A DNA stretch of 64,000 nt from Gemmatimonadota bacterium. GTDB lineage: Bacteria; Gemmatimonadota; Gemmatimonadetes; Gemmatimonadales; Gemmatimonadaceae. How positions within the stretch are numbered: the stretch's first letter is position 1; every line of letters begins with the position of its first letter. A program made the position numbers and the translations under genes. Of this stretch, positions 1-9,271 are shown piece by piece. The DNA lies in assembly GCA_040388625.1 (NCBI GenBank), contig JAZKBK010000001.1:310001-374000 (forward strand), read 5' to 3'. The notes beneath the pieces are model-generated. The model searched no databases, was not told the DNA's origin, and saw only the letters and a program-made list of their open reading frames with translations.

Positions 1-807
1 GAGCTTCTTGTTCTCGTCGAAGAAACGCTGCGACAGCTCGTCGTACTTTCGCGTGAGCCAGCCGGCGAGTCCGAACATGTGGACTTCCTTCGCGGTCTCA
101 TCGCTTGCGCCCACGTACCGCAGGTAGTCCAGCTGCCGGCGTTCCGGTGTCCAGCGGAACAGCAACGAATATCCCAGCGATGCGTAGTGCGTCTCGCCCA
201 GGAAGCTCGGCACGATCGCGATCACGAGCAACAGGAGCAGCCACGGGCTGTTGACGACGAGCGCGCCGGCAAGAGTGAGGAGCGTAAGAAAGTCCTGGCC
301 GATCCCCAGCAGCTGCGTGAGCAACGCGATGCGTCCGACCGTCTGGCGTCGCGCGCGCTCGAGGTGATCGTAGAAATCCGGGTTCTCGAACTGTGCGAGA
401 TCGAGCGTCGCAGCGTGTTGCATCAACCGCACGCTCATCCTGTTCGAGAAGAGATCGCTCAGAAGACTCTCCACGAGGGCCGATACGCGCGCCATGATCT
501 CGCCGGCCGCAACGATGGCGAGTTCCATCGCGATGTAGCGCCACAGCGCTGTGAGCGTCCCGTTGCCGGCCCGAGCCGCTATTACTCCGTCGATGATGAG
601 CTTGCCGATCCAGAACGTCGCGACAGGTATGAACGCCCGCGCGACGCGAAGCAGGATCATGGTGAGCGCGTAGCCGCGATGTGTCTCCCACACCATCCGC
701 ACGAGCGGCGGGACATACCTCAGAGCCGCGCGGCGCTCGGCCCACGTCGCGTTCTCGGCCTCCGCGCGGTCGCGAGCGCGTCCACCGTGGACGCCTGCAC
801 CAGCCAT
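1..807 (-). CDS. ABC exporter, transmembrane domain (partial, runs off left edge)
   Basis: This is the N-terminal 269 codons of an ABC transporter that continues beyond the left edge, so no stop is seen. The minus strand reads as a type I exporter membrane domain. A polar N-terminus of about 35 residues is followed by hydrophobic segments (near residues 48-70, 90-105 and 170-200) and a charged cytoplasmic stretch with the N-P-x-F-Y-D type sequence common in these transporters. The nucleotide-binding domain would lie outside the window. The ATG at 807 is one base after the stop of the MBL-rhodanese gene (TAAGATG), so the two are probably co-transcribed. The substrate cannot be told. The opposite-strand frames over this stretch are rich in Arg and His and are shadows. 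Confidence 0.8.
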   Translation of the reverse strand, partial: MAGAGVHGGRARDRAEAENATWAERRAALRYVPPLVRMVWETHRGYALTMILLRVARAFIPVATFWIGKLIIDGVIAARAGNGTLTALWRYIAMELAIVAAGEIMARVSALVESLLSDLFSNRMSVRLMQHAATLDLAQFENPDFYDHLERARRQTVGRIALLTQLLGIGQDFLTLLTLAGALVVNSPWLLLLLVIAIVPSFLGETHYASLGYSLLFRWTPERRQLDYLRYVGASDETAKEVHMFGLAGWLTRKYDELSQRFFDENKKL

Positions 808-808
808 C

Positions 809-1909
809 TTACGTCGCGACAGGGTGGCCAGCTGCTTCCCACGCTGACATTCCGCCGCTCAGCTCGTGAACGTCGTCAAATCCGAATGCGTCGAGCGTGG
901 CCGCTGCTACTGCCGATCTACTGCCGCGCTGACAGTGCAGTATGATCGCGCGGTCGCGCGGAATTTCATCGAGTCGCGTATGCAGAGTGGGAAGCGGGAT
1001 CAGTGCCGCGCCCGGAATGTGGCCGCGGCGCCACTCGTCGTCATTGCGGACGTCGATGATCACTGCGTTCGCGCTGGCGCCAAGACCGGCGATCTCATCC
1101 CCCGTCATCATGCGGGGAAGCGTGAGTCTGCGGGGCACCGCCGCGTCGCGATTGCGCGCTTTCATCGTACCGAAGTACGGCGGTGCGGGGGGTTGGCCCT
1201 CGAGAACCCGCTCGATGAACTCGGCCTCGGCCATCGGTGCCAGAGCCCAGTTGGCGACGCGCTCGTAGCCGAGCGTCGATTGCGGTGCAGAGCTCATCGC
1301 CTTGCCGCAGGCTGAGCCGGCCCCGTGGCCGGGCCAGACCTGAAGATGATCCGGGAGTTGTTTGAAGGCCTGAATCGAGGCGTACAGGGATGCCGCAGCG
1401 CTGCGCATCGTTCCCACCTGACCGGCTGCGCGCTCCAGCAAATCCGGACGGCCCACGTCGCCGACGAAGATGAAATCTCCGGTGAGCGCCCCCACCGGGA
1501 CGTCGCTCCGCGCGCGATCGGTCAGCAGGAACGTGAGGTGCTCCGGTGTATGCCCGGGCGTGTGAAGCACGTCGAGCCGCACCATTCCGATAGAAATCTC
1601 GTCACCCGCGTGCAGAATGTTCACACCAGGCTCGCGTGCGAACGAATAGTGCCACCCATCGCCTCCCTCGCCGGAGACGTACACCTGGGCCCCGGTCGTC
1701 GCGGCGAGTGCGCGCGTGCCGGATGCGAAGTCCGCGTGGATGTGTGTCTCGGTTACAGCTGTGATCCGAACACCTTCGTCGCGCGCCGCGCGGAGGTACG
1801 TCTCGATGTCCATGTTCGGATCGACTACAATCGCTTCGGAGCTGCGTTCGCAGGCGATCATGTAGCTGGCCTGGGCAAGCGAGTCGTCGTAGAATCGGCG
1901 AAAGTTCAT
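809..1909 (-). CDS. MBL-fold hydrolase fused to rhodanese domain
   Basis: This 366-residue protein has two domains. Residues 1 to about 240 form a metallo-beta-lactamase fold with the metal-binding THIHADF motif (55-61), a second His in the HTPGHTPEHL stretch, and a later GHGAGSACGK segment. Residues about 265-366 are a rhodanese domain whose HCQRGSRS loop carries the presumed catalytic Cys326. Such fusions belong to the persulfide dioxygenase/glyoxalase II-like group and are thought to handle glutathione persulfide or other sulfane sulfur in the cytoplasm. The exact substrate is inferred. It is the first gene of a minus-strand pair with the ABC exporter and is divergent from the ABC-2 genes, with a 132-bp gap between them. 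Confidence 0.9.
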   Translation of the reverse strand: MNFRRFYDDSLAQASYMIACERSSEAIVVDPNMDIETYLRAARDEGVRITAVTETHIHADFASGTRALAATTGAQVYVSGEGGDGWHYSFAREPGVNILHAGDEISIGMVRLDVLHTPGHTPEHLTFLLTDRARSDVPVGALTGDFIFVGDVGRPDLLERAAGQVGTMRSAAASLYASIQAFKQLPDHLQVWPGHGAGSACGKAMSSAPQSTLGYERVANWALAPMAEAEFIERVLEGQPPAPPYFGTMKARNRDAAVPRRLTLPRMMTGDEIAGLGASANAVIIDVRNDDEWRRGHIPGAALIPLPTLHTRLDEIPRDRAIILHCQRGSRSAVAAATLDAFGFDDVHELSGGMSAWEAAGHPVAT

Positions 1910-2041
1910 GATTCGTCTGGTGCGGGCAGTGGCGGGCTTTTCAGGTGTGGCATAACAAGATAAGCAGAATCAAAAAGCGGCCGGCCGGAACCTGTTTCGG
2001 GATGACCCACATCCGGGATCGCGACCCGGTAAATTGTCCGC

Positions 2042-2857
2042 ATGACGGCGGCGATAGTTACCGAAGGATTGCGCAAGGTGTATCCGGCTGCTGGCGGACT
2101 GGCCATTCCCGGCGCGCAGCCGGGCTGGGCGCCGTCGGCCGGTGCGGAACCGCGTGGCGGCGGCGAAACAGTCGCACTTGAAGGGCTGGACCTGGTCGTC
2201 AACGAGGGTGAATTTTTCGGGCTCATCGGCCCCAACGGCGCCGGCAAGACTACGACCATCGGCGTTCTGACGACTCGTGTCATTCCAACCGGTGGGACTG
2301 CTCGGGTGGCCGGCGCCGACGTCGTGCGCCAGAGTGTAACGGTGCGGCAACGGATCGGGGTGGTACCGCAGCGACCGAATCCGGACCGCGCGCTGGATGC
2401 GTGGGAGAATCTCGTCTATCACGCCGCATATTTCGGAGTGAACCGCAAGGAAGCCGCGCGGCGCGCAACGGAGCTTCTGGAGCGGCTGGGGATCGCGGAC
2501 AAGGCGCGCATGAAGGTGGATCAACTCAGCGGCGGACAGCAACAGCGGTTGATGATCGCGCGTGCCCTGATCCACGAGCCGATGATCCTCTTTCTGGACG
2601 AGCCTACGGTTGGACTGGATCCCAATGCACGCAACTCGCTGTGGGAAATACTTCGCGATCTGCACGCACAGGGGCGCACGATAGTGATGACGACTCATTA
2701 CATGCCGGAAGCCGACGAGCTGAGCGATCGCATCGCGCTCATCGATCGCGGTCGCCTGCTCGCGCTCGACACGCCGGAGAACCTCAAGAACCAGACGCCT
2801 GACGGCTCGCTCGAAACGTTCTTCATCACAAAGTCGGGGCGGGGGTGGGACGCGTGA
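2042..2857 (+). CDS. ABC transporter ATP-binding protein (DrrA/ABC-2 type)
   Basis: This is a 271-residue ATPase subunit of an ABC-2 type exporter. The Walker A motif GPNGAGKT is at 63-70, the signature LSGGQQQ at 162-168 and Walker B ILFLDE at 182-187, followed by a switch His in MTTHYMPEADEL. The order and the C-terminal tail resemble daunorubicin/polysaccharide-type exporters. An extra Gly/Pro/Ala-rich stretch at about residues 17-42 separates the first beta strand from the Walker A region, which is unusual. The permease gene overlaps its 3' end, so the pair forms one transporter at the inner membrane. The substrate is unknown. Confidence 0.93.
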   Translation: MTAAIVTEGLRKVYPAAGGLAIPGAQPGWAPSAGAEPRGGGETVALEGLDLVVNEGEFFGLIGPNGAGKTTTIGVLTTRVIPTGGTARVAGADVVRQSVTVRQRIGVVPQRPNPDRALDAWENLVYHAAYFGVNRKEAARRATELLERLGIADKARMKVDQLSGGQQQRLMIARALIHEPMILFLDEPTVGLDPNARNSLWEILRDLHAQGRTIVMTTHYMPEADELSDRIALIDRGRLLALDTPENLKNQTPDGSLETFFITKSGRGWDA

Positions 2858-3684
2858 GCGCCGCTACTGCTCCATGGCCCGTTGCGTCCATCGCGAATCC
2901 GCATCCGCCCGTTCCGGCGGGACGCGTGTTCGTTGCATTGCTCAGCCGCGATCTCCGAGTCGCGCGTCGCGAGCTGCCGTTCTTTCTCATAAGAACCGTG
3001 ATGCAGCCGATTCTGTTCGTGATTGTATTCGGTTATCTGCTTCCCAAAATGGGCTTCACACAGCCTGGCTATCAGGCGGCGCTGCTGCCTGGCATTCTTG
3101 CGTTGAGCCTGATGCTCGCATCGGCGCAATCGGTCACGCTGCCCATGGTCACGGAGTTCGGCTGGACCAAGGAGATCGAAGACCGTCTGCTCGCGCCAAT
3201 CAGCATCGACCTCGTTGCGATCGAGAAGATCGTCAACGCGATGATCCAGGGAATCATCGCCGCGATTGTGGTGTTGCCGCTTGCACGCCTCGTGATGGGA
3301 CCGGTGCCGGGATTCACGTTCTCTCACTTTCCCGAGCTGACGCTCGTCGTAGTACTGTCCGCCGCAGCTGCATCGGCGTTCGGGCTGCTGCTTGGCGTGC
3401 TCATCAGTCCGCAACAGATCGGCTTCATGTTCAGTCTGATCATCACACCGATGATCTTCTTCGGTTGCGCGTACTATCCGTGGCGCGGACTCGACGTGGT
3501 TCCGTGGCTCAAGTACGCGGTACTCGTGAATCCACTGGTTTACATCTCCGAGGGGTTGCGCGCATCGCTCACTCCTTCTGTGGCGCACATGCCATTCATT
3601 GCGATCATCGCTGCCCTGATTGTGCTCACGGGCGGATTCACCTGGGCGGCTCTGGTGCGATTCAGGATGCGGGCTCTTGGCTGA
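2854..3684 (+). CDS. ABC-2 type permease
   Basis: This is an integral membrane partner of the preceding ATPase, with about six hydrophobic segments. The family-typical elements are a short cytoplasmic N-terminus, an R-T-V-M-Q-P-I-L-F entry helix and a central loop around TKEIEDRLLAPIS. The GTG at 2854 overlaps the ATPase stop as GTGA and is the likely start; an in-frame GTG at 2845 is also possible. Its 3' end overlaps the PdxH start region, so three genes appear to be translationally coupled. The function as an exporter is secure, but the cargo is not known. Confidence 0.9.
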   Translation: MSAATAPWPVASIANPHPPVPAGRVFVALLSRDLRVARRELPFFLIRTVMQPILFVIVFGYLLPKMGFTQPGYQAALLPGILALSLMLASAQSVTLPMVTEFGWTKEIEDRLLAPISIDLVAIEKIVNAMIQGIIAAIVVLPLARLVMGPVPGFTFSHFPELTLVVVLSAAAASAFGLLLGVLISPQQIGFMFSLIITPMIFFGCAYYPWRGLDVVPWLKYAVLVNPLVYISEGLRASLTPSVAHMPFIAIIAALIVLTGGFTWAALVRFRMRALG

Positions 3685-4282
3685 CGTGACTTCGTTCTCC
3701 GACCCATTCCAGCGCTTCGCTGAGCTGTTCGCGCGCGCAACGGCGGAGCTCCCGCGCGACTGCTTCCCCGATCCGAACACGATGTCGGTGGCAACGGTCG
3801 GTGCAGACGGCCGCCCATCGAATCGAATCGTGCTCCTCAAGGCCTTCGACGAGCGCGGCTTCGTCTTCTACACCAACTACGAAGGACGCAAGGGGAGCGA
3901 GCTGCTCGCCAACCCTTACTGCGCGCTGTGCTTCCACTGGCCGCCGATGGAGATTCAGATACGCATCGAGGGTCGCGCCGAACGGACGAGCGACGCTGAA
4001 GCGGACGCGTATTTCGCATCGCGCGCGCGTGAGAGCCAGCTTGGCGCGTGGGCCTCGGATCAGAGCCGCCCGATGACACAGCCGGGAGATCTGGAGCGTC
4101 GGGTGGCGGAGTTCGCCGTGCGCTTCGAAGGGTCGAGCGTCCCGCGGCCGCCACACTGGTCCGGCTTTCGCGTCGTACCGGACAGAATCGAGTTCTGGCG
4201 CAACCGGGCGAGCCGATTGCACGACCGCACCGTGTATGAGCGCGAAGGTGATGCATGGCGCGTCACAGCACTTTACCCTTGA
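3677..4282 (+). CDS. pdxH: Pyridoxamine 5'-phosphate oxidase
   Basis: This FMN enzyme oxidises pyridoxine or pyridoxamine phosphate to pyridoxal 5'-phosphate in the cytoplasm. The roughly 200-residue length matches the family. Recognisable blocks are MSVATVGADGRPSNRIVLLK (FMN/substrate region), FYTNYEGRKGSEL, the RIEGRAER strand, the QSRPM region and the C-terminal RASRLHDR followed by LYP, all as in PdxH. The start is uncertain. TTG at 3677 has an AGGA element upstream and overlaps the permease stop by 8 nt; GTG at 3686 is the alternative. PLP made here is used by the next gene, SpeA, and by the ornithine aminotransferase at 28314, a link that is only inferred. Confidence 0.93.
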   Translation: MADVTSFSDPFQRFAELFARATAELPRDCFPDPNTMSVATVGADGRPSNRIVLLKAFDERGFVFYTNYEGRKGSELLANPYCALCFHWPPMEIQIRIEGRAERTSDAEADAYFASRARESQLGAWASDQSRPMTQPGDLERRVAEFAVRFEGSSVPRPPHWSGFRVVPDRIEFWRNRASRLHDRTVYEREGDAWRVTALYP

Positions 4283-4295
4283 TTAAAATCAGAGC

Positions 4296-6245
4296 ATGAC
4301 CACGACATCCCACCCCGAACCATTCGCGCAAACCGGCTCCGAGCCGTGGACCATCGACGAATCGCGCGCTCTCTACAACATCGAAGGGTGGGGCAACGGT
4401 TATTTCGAGATCAACTCCAAGGGCCATGTAGTCGTTCGCCCGGACAAGGACGAGCGCGGCCGGGAGCTGGATCTCTTCGAGCTGGCGATGGACCTCGAAG
4501 CGCAGGGTGTCGGCATGCCGCTGCTGATTCGGTTCTCCGACATCCTTCGCTCGCGCATCGAAGACCTGCACGAACGGTTCGCGCACGCGATCAAGGAATT
4601 CGACTACAGCGGCGGTTACACCACGATCTACCCGATCAAGGTGAACCAGCAGCGCCACGTGGTCGAGGAGATCGTCGAGTTCGGGCAGCCGTACGGGGTC
4701 GGCCTGGAATGCGGCAGCAAGCCGGAGTTGCAGGCAGTACTCGGTCTTGCCGAAACGACCGGCCACACGATCGTGTGCAACGGCTATAAGGACGAGGAGT
4801 TCATGCGCCTCGCTCTCATGGGCCAGAAGCTCGGCCATGAAGTCTTCATCGTCATGGAGCAGGTGAGCGAGGTGGACGTCCTGCTGCAGGTTGCCGCCGC
4901 GCTCGACGTGCGGCCGAACATCGGCATCCGCATCAAGCTCTTTGCAGAAGGCGCGGGACGCTGGGCGGAAAGCGGTGGCGAGAAGTCCAAGTTCGGGCTC
5001 AGCCCGTCACAGCTCGTCCGTGTGATAGACAAGCTCACCGACGCCGGTTATCTGGACTGCGTTCATCTGCTGCATTTCCACCTCGGTTCGCAGATCACCG
5101 ACATCAGATACATCAAGGCCGGTTTGCAGGAAATCGCGCGGTACTACTCGGAGCTGCGCAAGATGGGCGTCGACGTGACGCACGTCGATGTCGGCGGCGG
5201 CCTGGGTGTCGACTACGACGGGACGCGTTCCACCGCGCATGCCAGCGTCAACTACACGTTGCAGGAATACGCCAACGACATCGTGTACACGCTGGCCGAG
5301 GCGTGTCGCGAGGAAGACTTGCCGATGCCGCACATCATCAGCGAGTCGGGCCGCGCGCTCACTGCGCATCACGCGTTGCTGCTTCTCAGCGTGATCGATG
5401 TCGAATCCGTCACCGAAGTCGTTGCGCCTCAGCTGGATGAGGATGATCACGCGTTGTTGCACGAGATGGCGACCGATCTTGAAACCGTCAACACGCGTCG
5501 CCTGCGTGAGGTGTTTCACGACGCGACGTTCGACAAGGAGCGCGCCCAGCAGCTGTTCGCTAGCGGCGTGCTGTCGCTTCGCGGCCGCGCGCGCGCGGAG
5601 CAGTTGCATCTTGCGTTGATCAATTCCGTGGCGCGCGAGGCGCGCAAGGATCGCGAGGAGTACTCCGAGATCATCGAGGATCTGGAGGCGACGCTGGTCG
5701 ATCGCTACTTCTGCAATTTCTCGTTGTTCCAGTCGCTTCCCGACAGCTGGGCCATCGATCAGTTATTCCCGATCATGCCCGTGCATCGGCTGGACGAGGA
5801 GCCCATTCGTCGCGGCACGATTCAGGACGTGTCATGCGACAGCGATGGAAAGATCGACCGTTTTGTCGGTGGCGATCGCAACTCGCCGCGCCAGAGCCTG
5901 GAACTGCACCCGTTCCACGACGGCGAGCCGTACGTCATCGGAATATTCCTGACGGGTGCGTATCAGGAGATACTGGGCGATCTGCACAATCTGTTCGGGG
6001 ACACGAACGCCGTGCACATCCGGCTCAAGGAGCGCGGATACGAGATCACTGACCTCGTGCACGGCGATACGGTAACGGAAGTGCTGGCCTACGTGCAGTT
6101 CCGCGCCGCTGACCTGTTGACGACTTTCCGGCGCAAGGTAAGCAACGCGAAGAACATCACGCGCGACGAGGCGAATGCCTTCATCGCTGATTACCTGGCG
6201 GGCCTGGAAGGCTACACGTATCTGGAAGGCGACGCGGCGCGGTAG
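4296..6245 (+). CDS. speA: Biosynthetic arginine decarboxylase
   Basis: This 649-residue PLP enzyme of the alanine-racemase-fold decarboxylase family converts arginine to agmatine, the first step of the arginine route to polyamines. The PLP lysine is K115 in TIYPIKVNQQ. Other family blocks are the GLECGSKPEL segment, HFHLGSQ, the glycine-rich DVGGGLGVDYDG phosphate-binding loop, SESGRALTAHHA and the C-terminal dimer region around DEEPIRRGTIQDVSCDSDGK. The length agrees with bacterial SpeA. The gene starts 13 nt after pdxH. No agmatinase or agmatine deiminase is seen in the window. Confidence 0.97.
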   Translation: MTTTSHPEPFAQTGSEPWTIDESRALYNIEGWGNGYFEINSKGHVVVRPDKDERGRELDLFELAMDLEAQGVGMPLLIRFSDILRSRIEDLHERFAHAIKEFDYSGGYTTIYPIKVNQQRHVVEEIVEFGQPYGVGLECGSKPELQAVLGLAETTGHTIVCNGYKDEEFMRLALMGQKLGHEVFIVMEQVSEVDVLLQVAAALDVRPNIGIRIKLFAEGAGRWAESGGEKSKFGLSPSQLVRVIDKLTDAGYLDCVHLLHFHLGSQITDIRYIKAGLQEIARYYSELRKMGVDVTHVDVGGGLGVDYDGTRSTAHASVNYTLQEYANDIVYTLAEACREEDLPMPHIISESGRALTAHHALLLLSVIDVESVTEVVAPQLDEDDHALLHEMATDLETVNTRRLREVFHDATFDKERAQQLFASGVLSLRGRARAEQLHLALINSVAREARKDREEYSEIIEDLEATLVDRYFCNFSLFQSLPDSWAIDQLFPIMPVHRLDEEPIRRGTIQDVSCDSDGKIDRFVGGDRNSPRQSLELHPFHDGEPYVIGIFLTGAYQEILGDLHNLFGDTNAVHIRLKERGYEITDLVHGDTVTEVLAYVQFRAADLLTTFRRKVSNAKNITRDEANAFIADYLAGLEGYTYLEGDAAR

Positions 6246-6247
6246 CC

Positions 6248-6850
6248 TTACGCCTCGAATCTCCGTCCCACCTCGGGCCAGTTCACCACGTTCCACCACG
6301 CGCTGACGTAATCGCCGCGCTTGTTCTGGTACTTGAGGTAGTACGCATGTTCCCATACGTCGACGCCGAGTATTGGATGCTTCTTTTCCATGACCGGCGT
6401 GTCCTGATTCGGCGTGCTCGTGATGGTCAGCTTGCTGCCATCCTTTACGAGCCAGGCCCAGCCTGAGCCGAAGCGCTTGGCGGCAGCGTCTGCGAACTGC
6501 GTCTGGAACGTCCCGAAATCGCCAAACGACTTCTTGATCGCGTCCGCGAGCTTGCCCGTCGGCTCGCCGCCGCCCTTGGGTGACATGATCTCCCAGAACA
6601 TGGAGTGGTTCCAGTGGCCGCCGGCGTTGTTGCGCACCGCCGTGCGAATCGATTCGGGAATCGAATCGAGATGCTGCAGCAGATCGTCGAGCGACCTGGA
6701 TTGCAGCTCGGGAGCCTTCTCGAGCGCGGCGTTGAGATTGTTCACATATCCAGCATGATGCTTATCATGATGGATCTCCATTGTGCGTGCATCGATCGAC
6801 GGCTCCAGTGCAGCAAAGTCGTACGGAAGGGCGGGGAGCGTAAAAGCCAT
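6248..6850 (-). CDS. sodA: Superoxide dismutase, Mn-type by sequence
   Basis: This 200-residue Fe/Mn superoxide dismutase detoxifies superoxide in the cytoplasm. The metal ligands are His27 (in EIHHDKH), the second His in [11 protein letters not shown], and the Asp and His of [12 protein letters not shown] Gly sits in the GGHWNH position and a Gln in TPNQDTP, the pattern of manganese rather than iron enzymes, so Mn or cambialistic use is inferred. It lies 4 nt downstream of the DedA gene and is convergent with speA, with only 2 nt between the stops. Confidence 0.96.
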   Translation of the reverse strand: MAFTLPALPYDFAALEPSIDARTMEIHHDKHHAGYVNNLNAALEKAPELQSRSLDDLLQHLDSIPESIRTAVRNNAGGHWNHSMFWEIMSPKGGGEPTGKLADAIKKSFGDFGTFQTQFADAAAKRFGSGWAWLVKDGSKLTITSTPNQDTPVMEKKHPILGVDVWEHAYYLKYQNKRGDYVSAWWNVVNWPEVGRRFEA

Positions 6851-6854
6851 GACT

Positions 6855-7487
6855 TCAGGTCTCCAATTTGGTTTTGTAGCGAGTTCTGTACCGGGCGATG
6901 ATCGCCGGCAGTATGGACAGAAACACGATAATCAGAATGATCAGCTCAATGTGCTTCGCGACGCCGGGGAATGTCCGGCCGAGCGAGTATCCAAGGAGCA
7001 GCATAGACCATACCCAGGCCACTCCGCCCACGACGTTGTAGGCGATGAACCGCGAATACTGCATCTCACCCATCCCCGCGACTACTGGTGCGAAGGTACG
7101 GATGATCGGCATGAATCGCGCAATGAGAATGGTCTTGCCACCGTGCCGCTCGTAGAACTCGTGTGCCTTTATGAGATGTTTACGATTGAATAGAAGCGAG
7201 TCTTCGCGCGTAAACAGATGATGCCCAGTCGCCTTTCCGATTGCGTAGCCAACGGTGTCACCGGCAACCGCTGCGACACTGAGAATGAGACCCAGGAGCC
7301 ATACGTCGATGTATCCCTGCGAGCCCAGTAGTCCGGCCGACACGAGCAGCGAGTCACCGGGCAGAAAGAATCCGATCAGCAGCCCCGTTTCGGCAAAAAT
7401 GATTACGGCCATGCCGGTGTATCCGGCCGCCTGCACCAGCCCTGAAACGTCGCGCAGCCGGTTGAACAGTTCAGATAAACCGTGCAT
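6855..7487 (-). CDS. DedA family membrane protein
   Basis: This 210-residue integral membrane protein belongs to the DedA/SNARE-associated (VTT) family, whose members are linked to phospholipid flipping and proton-dependent envelope homeostasis. Family blocks are [22 protein letters not shown] near the N-terminus, the G-Y-x-I-G loop, [24 protein letters not shown] with its conserved Arg and Pro residues, and Y-N-V-V-G-G. About five hydrophobic segments are visible. It is the first gene of the DedA-SOD pair. The 102-bp space to the GTG of the divergent peptidase gene would hold both promoters. Confidence 0.93.
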   Translation of the reverse strand: MHGLSELFNRLRDVSGLVQAAGYTGMAVIIFAETGLLIGFFLPGDSLLVSAGLLGSQGYIDVWLLGLILSVAAVAGDTVGYAIGKATGHHLFTREDSLLFNRKHLIKAHEFYERHGGKTILIARFMPIIRTFAPVVAGMGEMQYSRFIAYNVVGGVAWVWSMLLLGYSLGRTFPGVAKHIELIILIIVFLSILPAIIARYRTRYKTKLET

Positions 7488-7529
7488 TCTGTAGGGATGA
7501 GTGTGGATGGGGTGGTCGTCCGCCCTGTC

Positions 7530-7577
7530 GGCCGGACTGGCCGGACCGTCGTGCCGCCTCGGACCGGCCTGTCCGAG
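7530..7577 (+). repeat. Tandem 9-mer and hairpin in leader of peptidase gene
   Basis: Two tandem copies of GGCCGGAC(T/C) lie at 7530-7547. They are followed by a 7-bp hairpin, CTCGGAC (7558-7564) with GTCCGAG (7571-7577). The reading frame stays open here, but the translation is low-complexity and precedes a good signal peptide. I therefore read this as untranslated leader rather than coding sequence. Confidence 0.4.
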
Positions 7578-7589
7578 CGGGCCGAACAG

Positions 7590-8558
7590 GTGTTCGAAAA
7601 GGCTTCCAGCGCATTCGTCGTTCTGCTGGGATGCGCCTGGGCTTTTTCGATCGCCTCGGCACGGGCGTCAGGCGACAAAGTTAACATCGTGACCCCTGCG
7701 TCAGCCGCGGTCGTGAGCGGACTGAGCGATGCGGATGCGCCAACCGCAGCTTACGTGACCGACGCGGTCAACAGGAAAGTCGTCGCGAGCATCGAGGCCG
7801 ACGCCACGGGAGAGAGCGGAAAGCTCCGCGCGGAGATTCGGGGCGCGAGCGAGAAGCCCGGAATCGTGAAGGCTGCGATCGCAGCCGGCGGTGCACTTCG
7901 CCGCGTGGCCGATTTCAGTCTCATCACACCTCGGCCGGCCGCCGACGTACATCGGGGCCGCCTCGGGCTGTATTACATCGGGAACTGGCCGCGTGCAAGC
8001 GCCGCCAGGGGTGGCCGCGTCGTGTATCGAGCGCCGAGCGGCTTCATCGAAGTTACGCAGTCAAATGAGGATACCAGGCTGTCGCAGCACTTCGAGATCA
8101 GGGATTTTCTCACGCACGATCAGAGCGACGTGTGGCCCAAATACGTGGTAGTCAGCATGAAGCTGGTGGACAAGCTCGAGCTGGTGCTGGATGATCTCCG
8201 CGCGCATGGCGTGAATCCTGAAGGTGTTCACGTGATGAGCGGATTTCGCACTCCACAGTACAACCGCGGAGGCGGCGATCCGAGTGGGAGGGCAACGCTG
8301 AGCCGGCACATGTACGGCGACGCCGCCGACATCTACATCGACAACAGTGGCACCGGGCGTATGAGTGACCTGAATCACGACGGCCGGGTCGACCTTGCTG
8401 ACGCGCGCGTGATACTTGCTTCTGTGGATCGAGTTGAACGTCAGCACCCTTCGCTGGTGGGTGGATGTGGAGTTTATATCGGGAACGGGTCGCATGGCCC
8501 GTTCGTGCACATCGACACGCGCGGCTACCCGGCACGATGGACTGGAACAGGAGACTGA
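7590..8558 (+). CDS. Secreted M15-like (DUF882-type) peptidase
   Basis: This is a probable exported peptidoglycan peptidase. I choose GTG 7590 because it starts a clear signal peptide (short Lys-containing N-region, AFVVLLGCAWAFSIA core, Ala-rich cleavage site); an in-frame ATG at 7497 would add a low-complexity stretch in front. The mature part ends in an M15/DUF882-like domain with GVHVMSGFRTPQYN, a HMYGDAADIYID zinc-site segment (His and Asp ligands) and a C-terminal FVHIDTRG with another His. A short DLNHDGRVDLADA segment looks like a calcium-binding dockerin/EF-hand insertion. The reaction (D-Ala cleavage of peptides in the wall) is inferred from the family. Confidence 0.8.
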   Translation: MFEKASSAFVVLLGCAWAFSIASARASGDKVNIVTPASAAVVSGLSDADAPTAAYVTDAVNRKVVASIEADATGESGKLRAEIRGASEKPGIVKAAIAAGGALRRVADFSLITPRPAADVHRGRLGLYYIGNWPRASAARGGRVVYRAPSGFIEVTQSNEDTRLSQHFEIRDFLTHDQSDVWPKYVVVSMKLVDKLELVLDDLRAHGVNPEGVHVMSGFRTPQYNRGGGDPSGRATLSRHMYGDAADIYIDNSGTGRMSDLNHDGRVDLADARVILASVDRVERQHPSLVGGCGVYIGNGSHGPFVHIDTRGYPARWTGTGD

Positions 8559-8561
8559 GCA

Positions 8562-9020
8562 ATGGCCGACACGATAGAGAGAGTGGTTCCGCGCGCCGAC
8601 ACGGTCGAAACGGATAACGCTGCGGCGGTATCGTCGGACGACCAGCATGGACGGAGGCCGGTGAGCAGCCCCAAGGTTCGGGTGCGGGCAGCCGACCTCG
8701 AGCCTTACATCGGGCTCAAGTACCTCTCTCGGCTCTTCAAGCTGATGGCGGTCGTCCTGATCCTGCTGCTCGTGTCGGAAATCATCACGGGACTCGTTAC
8801 GAGCGGGCTGAACGCGCTTCCGACGCTGTTGGGCGAAGTGAGCCGTCTGGTGGTGTTTGCCGGGCTTCTGTGGGGGAGCGGCGATCTCGCCATCCTGCTC
8901 ATCGACATGGGTCACGATCTTCGGGCCACGCGCATCCTCATCGGCCGGCAACTGGCTCATACGATGGATGAGCATCATGGCCAAATCGACCCTGGAATGT
9001 CGCGGCCGGTGGGTGAGTAG
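8562..9020 (+). CDS. Two-helix membrane protein, unknown
   Basis: This is a 152-residue protein that I do not recognise. Residues 1-55 are polar and likely disordered. Two strongly hydrophobic segments follow (about 63-85 and 92-112), then a short charged tail that includes RATRILIGRQLAHTMDEHHG. It begins 3 nt after the peptidase gene and is likely in the same transcript. Nothing in the sequence points to a catalytic role; an inner-membrane structural or regulatory protein is most likely. Confidence 0.7.
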   Translation: MADTIERVVPRADTVETDNAAAVSSDDQHGRRPVSSPKVRVRAADLEPYIGLKYLSRLFKLMAVVLILLLVSEIITGLVTSGLNALPTLLGEVSRLVVFAGLLWGSGDLAILLIDMGHDLRATRILIGRQLAHTMDEHHGQIDPGMSRPVGE

Positions 9021-9091
9021 GATGCGCCGGTATGACTGTTGCGCTTGGTGAGCGCTAGACGGCTCACATTTTTTCGGACGAGGCTATAACG

Positions 9092-9244
9092 ATGCTCTGG
9101 ACCATTGCTCTGATCCTGTTTGTGCTATGGCTGCTTGGCTTTCTGGTATTTCCGATTGCCGGCGGGCTTATCCACATTCTGCTCGTCCTGGCGATAATTG
9201 TCGTTCTTTATCGCCTTATTACCGGACGCCGTCCTGTGCTTTAG
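9092..9244 (+). CDS. 50-aa lmo0937-type (DUF5670-like) membrane peptide
   Basis: This small gene encodes 50 residues, nearly all hydrophobic. It has a Trp near the start, an alternating Leu/Ile core broken by a Pro-Ile-Ala-Gly-Gly turn, and a short basic C-terminus (TGRRPVL). This matches the lmo0937-like/DUF5670 family of short membrane peptides, often stress-related. A GAGG-type ribosome site lies 8 nt before the ATG. A textbook terminator follows the stop, which supports a real transcription unit. The molecular function of the family is not known to me. Confidence 0.75.
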   Translation: MLWTIALILFVLWLLGFLVFPIAGGLIHILLVLAIIVVLYRLITGRRPVL

Positions 9245-9271
9245 GTCGGTTGAACCACGCAGCTCGGAACG

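Noticed and set aside
79-945. Long plus-strand open frame of 288 codons at the left edge
   Set aside because: It is rich in Arg, His and Glu without hydrophobic pattern, and it covers the ABC exporter membrane domain and the end of the MBL-rhodanese gene on the other strand, which have clear motifs.
4270-4295. TGATT-AA-AATCA repeat before speA, considered as an operator
   Set aside because: The 5-bp arms lie across the pdxH stop and are too short to support a site.
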